This document shows, in pieces, positions 1-5,370 of a DNA stretch of 7,131 bases. Below the pieces are notes generated by a model. The model saw only the letters and a list, made by a program, of their open reading frames with translations. It did no database searches and was not told the DNA's origin. The first letter of the stretch is position 1; every line of letters starts with the position of its first letter. This DNA comes from an uncultured Bacilli bacterium (lineage in GTDB: Bacteria; Bacillota_I; Bacilli_A; RF39; UBA660): positions 1-7,131 of the forward strand of contig CANQCH010000058.1 of the NCBI GenBank assembly GCA_947589165.1. The letters are read 5' to 3'. The position numbers and the translations under genes were made by a program.

Positions 1-39
1 CCTTCGGGTTCCATGGTTCAAATCCATGTCCCTCCACCA
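1..39 (+). tRNA. tRNA-Tyr, 3' part only (5' end outside the window)
   Basis: The visible part holds the end of a long variable arm (CCTTCGGGTTC), a T arm with stem CATGG/CCATG around loop TTCAAAT (12-28), the 3' acceptor strand TCCCTCC (29-35), discriminator A and an encoded CCA (37-39). A long variable arm limits the choice to Tyr, Leu or Ser. The acceptor strand implies a GGAGGGA 5' strand, and with the variable-arm sequence and discriminator A this fits bacterial tRNA-Tyr; serine tRNAs normally have discriminator G. The anticodon lies off the window, so the identity is inferred. Confidence 0.8.
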
Positions 40-44
40 GTAGT

Positions 45-120
45 TGCCTCGTAGCCAAGTGGTAAGGCATCAGACTTTGACTCTGACATTCCGGTGGTTC
101 GAATCCACCCGAGGCAGCCA
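45..120 (+). tRNA. tRNA-Gln (anticodon TTG)
   Basis: A complete 76-base cloverleaf. The acceptor strands TGCCTCG (45-51) and CGAGGCA pair perfectly, followed by discriminator G and an encoded CCA. The anticodon loop CTTTGAC carries TTG, which reads CAA/CAG glutamine codons. The T arm is GGTGG-TTCGAAT-CCACC. It starts five bases after the tRNA-Tyr CCA end, so the cluster is probably one transcript processed into single tRNAs. Confidence 0.96.
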
Positions 121-134
121 TTTTGTTATTATTT

Positions 135-210
135 GTTCCGCTAGCTCAGTCGGTAGAGCATTTGACTTTTAATCAAAGGGTCTCGAGTTCGAATCTCGAG
201 CGGGACACCA
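135..210 (+). tRNA. tRNA-Lys (anticodon TTT)
   Basis: A complete 76-base cloverleaf. The acceptor GTTCCGC (135-141) pairs with GCGGGAC with one G-T wobble, followed by discriminator A and an encoded CCA. The anticodon loop carries TTT, reading AAA/AAG lysine codons. The D arm has GCTC...GAGC and the T arm CTCGAGTTCGAATCTCGAG is regular. It is the last gene of the plus-strand tRNA cluster and is followed directly by a terminator. Confidence 0.96.
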
Positions 211-222
211 TTTAGTTTATTT

Positions 223-247
223 TCCCTTATTTAAGGGATTTTTTATT
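223..247 (+). terminator. Rho-independent terminator of the tRNA cluster
   Basis: The stem TCCCTT (223-228) / AAGGGA (233-238) with a four-base loop is followed by TTTTTTATT on the plus strand. It sits 13 bases after tRNA-Lys. On the minus strand the hairpin is followed by an A-rich stretch, not by T, so it is not a convincing terminator for the opposing small genes. Confidence 0.85.
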
Positions 248-253
248 GCAAAA

Positions 254-418
254 TTATTTTCCTTTTTTAAAGTAAAAGTAAAAATCAATTATGGTGAGAA
301 TAATTAATAATGTCGAAAAAGTGGGCTTACCATTAGTAATAAGGCCGCCTATAATGGCTAATATTTGGATAACGATTAATATAATACCATAAATTAAAAA
401 TTGTTTATTTTTATTCAT
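254..418 (-). CDS. Small hydrophobic membrane protein (54 aa), unknown function
   Basis: This small gene starts with ATG at 418 and stops with TAA at 254-256. The protein begins MNKNKQFLIYGIILIVIQIL and has two likely membrane helices (about residues 7-26 and 35-50), joined by a short polar turn with NGKPT and ending in a basic tail (KKGK). A strong AGGAG ribosome binding site lies six to seven bases before the ATG, inside the end of the upstream gene. The two frames overlap by eight bases (ATGAATAA), which suggests translational coupling. No family is recognised. The ribosome binding site and the overlap make it more likely to be real than its size suggests, but random AT-rich sequence can also give hydrophobic short frames. 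Confidence 0.6.
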   Translation of the reverse strand: MNKNKQFLIYGIILIVIQILAIIGGLITNGKPTFSTLLIILTIIDFYFYFKKGK

Positions 419-668
419 TTTTAACTCCTAAACTTAAAATAAAACTTATTATAGTAACGGTTAAATAAACATAAAAATATTTATAAAAAAATCTTAATAT
501 AATAAAATAGTAACCAATTAATATTCCTAACCATATAATAATCGAAAAAATATAATTAAATTGTTTACTGAGTAATTTATATTTTATAATGCCTATTATT
601 TGACTTAAACCAGTTATTGATATTAAATAAGTTAAAATTACAATTATCAAAAAAATAAAAAAATTCAT
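411..668 (-). CDS. Small multi-pass membrane protein (85 aa), unknown function
   Basis: The protein is almost entirely hydrophobic. Three likely membrane segments can be seen (about residues 2-26, 38-58 and 63-80), with a short lysine-containing loop near residues 29-36 and a charged tail GVKNE. The ATG at 668 is preceded by TAGGAG, with a somewhat long spacing of about 11 bases. A good minus-strand promoter lies at 736-764. The 3' end overlaps the start of the 54-aa membrane protein gene, so both are probably made from one message. I do not recognise the family. The tiny two-gene membrane operon could be a regulator, a transporter accessory or a bacteriocin/immunity-like pair, but nothing in the sequence decides between these. 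Confidence 0.6.
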   Translation of the reverse strand: MNFFIFLIIVILTYLISITGLSQIIGIIKYKLLSKQFNYIFSIIIWLGILIGYYFIILRFFYKYFYVYLTVTIISFILSLGVKNE

Positions 669-735
669 TTCTTACTTAACTCCTATATATTTGTTTTTTC
701 CCATTAAATCAAATCTTTATTGACTTAACACTTTC

Positions 736-764
736 ATATTACATTAAAAGAACAAATTTTTCAA
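736..764 (-). promoter_or_regulatory. Sigma-A-type promoter for the small membrane protein pair
   Basis: On the minus strand, TTGAAA (764-759) and TAATAT (741-736) are separated by 17 bases. The expected start is near 729, giving a leader of about 60 bases before the ATG at 668. It is divergent from the plus-strand promoter at 795-823. Confidence 0.55.
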
Positions 765-793
765 TTTATTTTTATCGTAATACGACTATATAA

Positions 794-806
794 CTTGTTT
801 AACAAG
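794..806. promoter_or_regulatory. 13-bp perfect palindrome over a promoter -35, possible operator
   Basis: CTTGTT-T-AACAAG is a perfect inverted repeat. It covers the -35 box and the first bases of the spacer of the plus-strand promoter, which is a typical repressor position. No regulator is identified, and a 13-bp palindrome can occur by chance in AT-rich DNA. Confidence 0.35.
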
Positions 807-823
807 CATTTTTTAGATATAAT
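795..823 (+). promoter_or_regulatory. Sigma-A-type promoter for the 849-1436 gene
   Basis: TTGTTT (795-800), a 17-base spacer and a consensus TATAAT (818-823). The likely start near 830 leaves a leader of about 19 bases that contains the AAGAGGT ribosome binding site (834-840), eight bases before the ATG. Confidence 0.6.
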
Positions 824-848
824 ATGATTTTGAAAGAGGTACTGGAAA

Positions 849-1436
849 ATGGAAGATAATTATTTTACAGAGTTATTAGGTACTCCCAGTATGCTAACTA
901 AAGATGTATATTATCATGCTTTTAATTATGATTCAGATTTGCTAAAAAAAATGTTGCAAGAAGGGATTAAAGCGAAGATATTATTACATGAAAAAGGTAC
1001 CGGTTATAATGGTTTGTTTTATGTTAGTTTAAGTAAGGAAAATGAGGATTATTTATATTCGGCTTATAATTTATTAATTGCTCATCCCGCTTTCATAATT
1101 GATGAAAAATTAAGAACCATTAAAACGCGAAATTTAGGAATAGAGAAGGGTTATCCTTTAAGCTTTTGTAATACTTTTTTACCCTTTAGAGAAAGTAATT
1201 ATAGTGATGAATATCAACGTTTTTTAATAGTGCCACCAACTATGATTAAAGCTCTTCGTTATAATTTAACCGCGAACGCTTCGGAACAAAATATAATGAA
1301 TAGATTAGATGTCTTACAAAAAATAATTGCTATTTTGGCCGAAATACAACCTAATTTACCAATTATTGATGCGACAACTAAACGGTATATTAATAAAGAA
1401 AATGTGCAACAATTAAAATTAAAAAAAGAATCCTGA
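849..1436 (+). CDS. Uncharacterised 195-aa protein; weak ADP-ribosyltransferase-like pattern
   Basis: The ATG at 849 has a good ribosome binding site (AAGAGGT) and its own promoter. The protein is soluble, with no signal peptide or membrane helix, and contains no tryptophan. The N-terminal part reads YYHAF (residues 22-26), then a helix ending in LQEGIKAK, then GTGYNGLFYVSLSK (50-63), and later SDEYQRFLIVPP (118-129). An early His, a Tyr in a Y-x-SLS strand and a later Glu recall the H-Y-E layout of ADP-ribosyltransferase-fold proteins that sense or modify with NAD. The resemblance is a pattern seen by eye, not a confirmed homology. The C-terminus (about 145-195) is probably helical and lysine-rich. 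It faces trmL, with only two bases between the stop codons. Existence of the gene is very likely; function is unknown. Confidence 0.85.
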   Translation: MEDNYFTELLGTPSMLTKDVYYHAFNYDSDLLKKMLQEGIKAKILLHEKGTGYNGLFYVSLSKENEDYLYSAYNLLIAHPAFIIDEKLRTIKTRNLGIEKGYPLSFCNTFLPFRESNYSDEYQRFLIVPPTMIKALRYNLTANASEQNIMNRLDVLQKIIAILAEIQPNLPIIDATTKRYINKENVQQLKLKKES

Positions 1437-1452
1437 TTTTATTCATCAGGAT
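1421..1452 (-). terminator. Terminator of trmL, spanning both convergent stop codons
   Basis: The stem ATCCTGAT (1430-1437) / ATCAGGAT (1445-1452) has a seven-base loop. Read on the minus strand it is followed by TTCTTTTTTT (1430-1421), a clear U-tract. On the plus strand no T-run follows, so it works best for trmL. The stem includes the TGA of the plus-strand gene, and the trmL TAA lies in the loop. Confidence 0.7.
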
Positions 1453-1957
1453 AATCTTCTAAAAAAGTCGGAGACTTATGCGGTTCATCAAATAATAAAC
1501 CAGCATAGTTTTGTTGTCTTAAGGCTTCATATAAAACAATGGCTACCGTATTAGCTAAATTTAAAGTTCGCACATTTTTAGTCATCGGCAAGCGCATGCA
1601 ATGATCTAAATTATTTTTTAAAATATGTTTGTCAATTCCAGTTGATTCTTTACCAAAGATAAAATAAATATTTTCTTCTGGATTAGAATAATCAAAAGTA
1701 GTATGCGGTTTATGCCCATAGCGAGTTAAAAAGTAGTAGGTACCTTTATTTTGGGCCGCAAAATCGGCATAATTTTCATAAACAGTATAATCACATTTAT
1801 CGATATAGTTAACACCGCTTCTTTTAATTGCCGTCGAATCTAATTTAAAGCCTAACGGTTTAATTAAATGAAGACGCGCATTGGTGGCAATACAGCTCCG
1901 CATAATATTACCCGTATTTTGTGGTATTTCCGGTTCGTATAAAACAATATTAATCAT
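1439..1957 (-). CDS. trmL: tRNA (cytidine/uridine-34 2'-O)-methyltransferase TrmL
   Basis: A SPOUT-family methyltransferase that uses S-adenosylmethionine to methylate the 2'-OH of the wobble base (C34/U34) of leucine tRNAs, stabilising codon reading in the cytoplasm. From the ATG at 1957 it is 172 aa, a normal TrmL length with the bare SPOUT domain. Visible family motifs are PEIPQNTGNIMRSC (residues 9-22), IKPLGF (32-37), FGKESTGI (101-108, part of the cofactor knot) and LPMTKNVRTLNLANTVAIVLYEALRQ-type sequence at 123-148 with the usual R-x-LNL-x-N. An in-frame TTG at 1972 would add five residues (MKGIK), but the GAAAGG ribosome binding site (1970-1965) lies inside that extension, seven bases before the ATG, so ATG 1957 is preferred. 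A hairpin terminator separates it from the gene upstream. Confidence 0.93.
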   Translation of the reverse strand: MINIVLYEPEIPQNTGNIMRSCIATNARLHLIKPLGFKLDSTAIKRSGVNYIDKCDYTVYENYADFAAQNKGTYYFLTRYGHKPHTTFDYSNPEENIYFIFGKESTGIDKHILKNNLDHCMRLPMTKNVRTLNLANTVAIVLYEALRQQNYAGLLFDEPHKSPTFLEDYPDE

Positions 1958-1970
1958 CTTAATTCCTTTC

Positions 1971-1995
1971 AAATAAAAAGGCCTTTATTGGCCTT
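1971..1995 (-). terminator. Terminator between the thioredoxin-like gene and trmL
   Basis: On the minus strand, stem AAGGCC (1995-1990) / GGCCTT (1983-1978) with loop AATAAA is followed by TTTTTATTT. The TAA stop of the upstream gene lies in the loop. It sits only a few bases before the trmL ribosome binding site, so trmL expression would depend on readthrough or on a promoter inside the upstream gene. Confidence 0.6.
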
Positions 1996-2560
1996 GAATA
2001 TCATATATATCTAATAGTTTTTGGAAATCACCAGCATTGATCGGATTACCATCTTCCCGAAGGACAACATCTTCTAGTTTTCCTGCGTGATAATAAAGAA
2101 TAATTGGTAAATCTTTAATCATATCGGTATCAAAGGCATTATTAATAGTAGCTAAATAGTTATCTTCTTCCCGAATCTTTGTAGCATCAAGATAATAGAA
2201 GTTATCGCTAAGAGCATAATTATCAATAATCGGTTTTAAACCTTTTTCTAAATCATAGGTAGCTTGATTTCGAGTATAACTAATTAAAATAAAATAGTCA
2301 TTAGGTGTTTCTGTTAAAATTTGGTCAATTTCTTCAAGATTTTTAATTTCCAACGATAAGGTTTGAGTACTTAATAAATAACTTTCCCCAATTCTTTCTG
2401 CTTTTTGCGCACTGTTAACTCGCGAAAAATAATAAATTACTAAAACAATTACTAAGACGACAATTCCCGCGATTAAACAAAATTTATTAACTTGTTCTTG
2501 CGTAAATTTGCTTGTCTTTGGTTCAGCAACATTTTTTCTTTCTTCATTTTTTTCTGCCAT
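1985..2560 (-). CDS. Membrane-anchored thioredoxin-fold protein lacking the CxxC motif
   Basis: This 191-aa protein has a charged cytoplasmic N-terminus, one membrane helix (about residues 27-45) and a C-terminal domain that probably lies outside the membrane. The domain has the thioredoxin order: a strand DYFILISYTRNQAT (88-101) where the active-site helix would start, a strand FYYLDAT (121-127), and DLPIILYYHAGKLEDVV (150-166), with Pro152 at the expected cis-proline place and the usual strand-turn-strand 'GKL'. The position of the CxxC pair holds Tyr-Thr-Arg-Asn, and the only Cys is Cys28 in the membrane helix, so a redox-active disulfide is not expected. A structural, chaperone-like or binding role is more likely. 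The ATG at 2560 follows an AAAGGTG site about 11 bases away. It lies 60 bases after ftsK with no terminator between, suggesting cotranscription. Exact function is unknown. Confidence 0.8.
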   Translation of the reverse strand: MAEKNEERKNVAEPKTSKFTQEQVNKFCLIAGIVVLVIVLVIYYFSRVNSAQKAERIGESYLLSTQTLSLEIKNLEEIDQILTETPNDYFILISYTRNQATYDLEKGLKPIIDNYALSDNFYYLDATKIREEDNYLATINNAFDTDMIKDLPIILYYHAGKLEDVVLREDGNPINAGDFQKLLDIYDIQGQ

Positions 2561-2580
2561 ATTTTTTCACACACCTTTCA

Positions 2581-2615
2581 ATTATAATCTTACCATAACT
2601 TTAGCATTTTGAAAA
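2581..2615 (-). promoter_or_regulatory. Possible weak promoter upstream of the thioredoxin-like gene
   Basis: On the minus strand TTTTCA (2615-2610), 17 bases and TAAGAT (2592-2587), directly followed by TATAAT (2586-2581). The boxes are very close to the ribosome binding site, so readthrough from ftsK may be the main source of transcription. Confidence 0.3.
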
Positions 2616-2620
2616 CTATT

Positions 2621-4876
2621 TTATTCTTCATCATTTTTATTTGACTCCAATTTTACTAAAACTTCGCGCGGTTTTGAACCATTTTGGGGGCCCACAATGC
2701 CACGTTCTTCTAATAAATCCATCATATTAGCGGCCCGGTTAAAACCATAATGGAAACGTCTTTGAATTAAAGAAGCACTAATTTGGCCATGTTGGATAGC
2801 AAATTCGACAATGGCATTATAATCTTCATCTTCATCCGACAAAGAGTTTGCCGAACCCGCGGCGGTATTAGTTAAATTAATATTGACAAATTCTTCGTTA
2901 TAGGAAGCATCAGCTTGGCTTTTACAATAGTCGATTAAGCGTTTAATTTCTTCATCATTAATGAAACAGCCTTGAATTCGGGTAGGGGCACTTTCACCCA
3001 TTGGAAAATAAAGCATATCCCCACGACCTAATAGTTTTTCGGCCCCACTTTGATCTAAAATAGTCCGGGAATCGATTTGACTCGAAACAGCGAAAGAAAT
3101 TCGGGATGGGATATTATTTTTAATTAAGCCGGTGATAACATCGGTAGAAGGTCTTTGGGTCGCTACAATTAAATGGATGCCGGCTGCCCGGGCTAGTTGG
3201 GTAATCCGGGTAATCGAATCTTCAACTTCTTTAGAAGCCACTAACATTAAATCGGCAAGTTCATCGATAATGGTGACAATATAAGGCATATGATGTTTCA
3301 TTTGTTCCGGATGTTTTTTATTTTCTTTATCAATTAATTCATTATAACCCGCGATATTTTTAACTTCTTTATCACTAAATAATTGGAAACGATCATCCAT
3401 TTCTTTAACGACGCGTTGAAGGGTTAAACTAGCTTTTTTCGGATCACTTACAACGGGACATAAAAGATGTGGAATACCATTATAATTGGTAAGTTCAACT
3501 TTTTTGGGGTCGATTAAGACTAATTTAACTTCGGAAGGTTTATACCGCATAAGAATAGAGGCAATAATCCCATTAATACAAACTGATTTCCCACTGCCAG
3601 TGGAACCAGCAACTAGTAAATGGGGCATTTTGGTTAAATCCATTACTTTCGCAGTTCCCATAATATCTTTACCTAAGGCGGCACAAATCGCGGCATGAGA
3701 ATGTTGGTTTTCATTCGATTCTAAAACTTCGCGTAAAGAAACACTGGCAATCGTCGGATTAGGAATTTCCACCCCAATGGTATTCTTCCCGGGGATAGGA
3801 GCTTGAATAATAACATCTTTGGCCGCTAAAGCTAAAGCAATTTCTTTATTAATACTAACAATTTTACTGACTTTCGTCCCATTCGGAACCGTAAGTTCAT
3901 ATTGGGTTACGGCGGGACCAATGTGAATTTCGACCACGCGAGCTTGAATGCCAAAATCGGCTAAAACGCGTTCTAATATTTCTTTATTACTCCGGGTAAA
4001 ATCGGTGGAATTAATTTTTTTGGCCTTTACGGGATCAAAAATTTTTTCAATTCGCGGTAAAACATAACTACCATCATTCGGAAATTCTTCTTTTTCTTCT
4101 TTAACTGGGCTAGGAGCTACAACTTCATTACTTTTTTGTTTAACGCTATCGATACTGGTAATAATTATTTTATCATTTTCATTTTGCCCTTCATCTTTTG
4201 GGGAAATTAAATTATTCGCGGCATCGCTTATAACAACCTCATCGTCATTATTCGGAAGATTTTCTTTCGGTACCATTTCTTTTTCTTTTGAACGTTTAAA
4301 AAGACCAATAATTTTTTGGAGCAGTTCGGAAAGAATAATATCGAAACATAAAATAACACTTAAGATACTAAGTAATACTAAAATAATAATTGTTCCAACT
4401 TTATCAAATAAAGATGCTAAAACAAATAGGGAAATAGCCCCAATAAAACCGCCTCCAATGACAATGGAAGATGTGCCATCAGTATCAATTGCCGCATTAT
4501 CGGGAATCGAACTCATTCTTTCCATATAATTAGCATAAGTGGCACTAATTATTTCTTGCGGTTTTTGATTTTTATTTAAGAATTCTAAATGACTAGCGGT
4601 TAATAAAACAATAAAAATTAAATAAAGACCAATTAACCGGGGATTATTAAATTTGGGCATTTTCCGTTTAAATAACATATAAAAACCTAAAATAATAATA
4701 CTTAGTAAAATAATTAGCCACCAAGTTCCCGCGAGAAACATCGCAAACTTTTTAATAAGGGCACCAATTATTCCAAAGCCAAGACCAATGGCTCCGATTA
4801 AGATTAGGATTAAACCAGTAAATTCGACACTCATACTGGGATTTTTATTTTCTTTAGTTTTTTTGCGCTTTGGCAT
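2621..4876 (-). CDS. ftsK: DNA translocase FtsK/SpoIIIE
   Basis: A septum-anchored ATP-driven DNA pump that moves chromosome ends out of the closing septum and, in spore formers, the chromosome into the forespore. Numbering from the ATG at 4876 (751 aa), it has four to five membrane helices in the first 185 residues, an acidic and variable linker (about 195-270), the alpha/beta motor and a C-terminal gamma winged helix. Walker A is GSTGSGKS (424-431), Walker B is VTIIDE (534-539), followed by the family stretch LIVATQRPSTDVITGLIKNN (569-588). The gamma domain (about 682-745, with QRRFHYGFNRAANMMDLLEE) reads the polar SRS/KOPS-type DNA sequences in the family. Length is typical for SpoIIIE. 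The frame could begin at GTG 4885, followed by three ATG codons; AAGGTG overlaps that GTG and is best spaced (about six bases) for ATG 4876. The motor is complete. Whether it serves division, sporulation or both cannot be told here. Confidence 0.96.
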   Translation of the reverse strand: MPKRKKTKENKNPSMSVEFTGLILILIGAIGLGFGIIGALIKKFAMFLAGTWWLIILLSIIILGFYMLFKRKMPKFNNPRLIGLYLIFIVLLTASHLEFLNKNQKPQEIISATYANYMERMSSIPDNAAIDTDGTSSIVIGGGFIGAISLFVLASLFDKVGTIIILVLLSILSVILCFDIILSELLQKIIGLFKRSKEKEMVPKENLPNNDDEVVISDAANNLISPKDEGQNENDKIIITSIDSVKQKSNEVVAPSPVKEEKEEFPNDGSYVLPRIEKIFDPVKAKKINSTDFTRSNKEILERVLADFGIQARVVEIHIGPAVTQYELTVPNGTKVSKIVSINKEIALALAAKDVIIQAPIPGKNTIGVEIPNPTIASVSLREVLESNENQHSHAAICAALGKDIMGTAKVMDLTKMPHLLVAGSTGSGKSVCINGIIASILMRYKPSEVKLVLIDPKKVELTNYNGIPHLLCPVVSDPKKASLTLQRVVKEMDDRFQLFSDKEVKNIAGYNELIDKENKKHPEQMKHHMPYIVTIIDELADLMLVASKEVEDSITRITQLARAAGIHLIVATQRPSTDVITGLIKNNIPSRISFAVSSQIDSRTILDQSGAEKLLGRGDMLYFPMGESAPTRIQGCFINDEEIKRLIDYCKSQADASYNEEFVNINLTNTAAGSANSLSDEDEDYNAIVEFAIQHGQISASLIQRRFHYGFNRAANMMDLLEERGIVGPQNGSKPREVLVKLESNKNDEE

Positions 4877-4893
4877 CATCATCACCTTAATTA

Positions 4894-4922
4894 ATTATAT
4901 CTTATGTCGTCACTTTTTTCAA
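4894..4922 (-). promoter_or_regulatory. Sigma-A promoter of ftsK
   Basis: On the minus strand TTGAAA (4922-4917), exactly 17 bases, then consensus TATAAT (4899-4894). The expected start near 4888-4887 falls at the AAGG ribosome binding site itself, giving a leader of only about a dozen bases before ATG 4876. A second, weaker candidate (TTGCCA at 4954-4949 with CTTAAT 17 bases on) could give a longer leader. Confidence 0.6.
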
Positions 4923-4950
4923 ATTATTAAGTGAATTTTGACATATTTTG

Positions 4951-4985
4951 GCAAATAAAAAAGTAAATAGAGACATTTACTTTTT
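4951..4985 (-). terminator. Terminator of the cotJC fragment
   Basis: An 11-bp stem (4975-4985 with 4958-4968, AAAAAGTAAAT and its complement) has a six-base loop. On the minus strand the hairpin runs into TTTTTTATTTG. The TAA stop of the cotJC fragment overlaps the start of the stem. It insulates ftsK from transcription coming from the recombinase side. Confidence 0.75.
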
Positions 4986-5358
4986 AATAACCTTTCTTTT
5001 TATAATAGTCATATAATTCATGAAACCGATTAAAGTGTACTACTTCGCGTTGGCGTAAGAATAGAAGGGGACCAATAACTTCGGGATCAGTTGCTAAATC
5101 AATTAAATTTTCGTAAGTCGCGCGCGCTTTTTGTTCGGCGGCCATATCTTCACTTAAATTAGCAATTGGATCCGACGTTGATTCCAAATATGCGGCAGTA
5201 AAAGGCACCCCACTAGCATTCATAGGATAAATTCCTTTTTTATGATCTGTATAATAAGATTCTAAACCGGCGGCTTTGATTTCATCAATCGTGGCATTTT
5301 CGATTAATTGATGAACCATGGAACCAATCATTTCTAAGTGGCCTAACTCATAGGTACG
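4984..5358 (-). CDS. cotJC: C-terminal 125 codons of a split CotJC-type spore-coat manganese catalase
   Basis: The open frame reads RTYELGHLEM, then GSMVHQL, GVPFTAAYLES, SDPIANLSEDMAAEQKARATYENL and LRQREVVHFNRF, ending KKKGY. These are the hallmarks of the dimanganese catalase family and of the shorter CotJC spore-coat members. The E-x-x-H in ELGH, the Glu in AAEQKA and the His in REVVHF match metal-ligand positions. CotJC proteins are about 190-200 aa, so roughly the first third, including the first ligand Glu, is missing. Upstream of the Arg codon (5358-5356) the frame is closed by TAA (5361-5359), and the recombinase gene ends just beyond. The first ATG (5331) has no clear ribosome binding site, so a separate product is unlikely. 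The sharp break next to a serine integrase points to insertion of an element, not decay. The rest of the fragment is intact, with no frameshift. Confidence 0.85.
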   Translation of the reverse strand, partial: RTYELGHLEMIGSMVHQLIENATIDEIKAAGLESYYTDHKKGIYPMNASGVPFTAAYLESTSDPIANLSEDMAAEQKARATYENLIDLATDPEVIGPLLFLRQREVVHFNRFHELYDYYKKKGY

Positions 5359-5370
5359 TTAATGTTATCA
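5340..5370. other. Probable attachment-site junction (att) of an integrated element
   Basis: CotJC homology stops between about 5353 and 5358, and the recombinase stop codon lies at 5370-5368. The junction has a weak imperfect dyad centred on GTAC (5354-5357), as is usual for serine integrase att sites. Many CotJC proteins carry Gly-Thr before Glu-Glu; the fragment's CGT-ACC differs from an expected GGT-ACC only at the first base, so shared sequence may begin at GTACC. The crossover point is inferred; the partner site lies outside the window. Confidence 0.5.

Noticed and set aside
684..712. TTGATT-17-TATATA as promoter of the 85-aa gene
   Set aside because: The -10 box abuts the ribosome binding site, so transcription would start after it; the upstream TTGAAA-17-TAATAT fits better.
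1958..1972. Longer trmL starting at TTG 1972
   Set aside because: The ribosome binding site GAAAGG lies inside this extension, and TrmL proteins begin directly with the first strand (MINIVLYEP).
3486..3698. Plus-strand open frame of 70 codons inside ftsK
   Set aside because: It is antisense to the conserved Walker A region of ftsK, with no ribosome binding site or promoter; a shadow frame.
4877..4885. ftsK start at GTG 4885
   Set aside because: The GTG overlaps the AAGGTG ribosome binding site; a downstream ATG at 4876 has proper spacing.
5356..5361. Simple decay of cotJC by a point stop codon
   Set aside because: Homology stops together with the frame and the preceding DNA belongs to the recombinase gene, so a junction explains it better than a point mutation.
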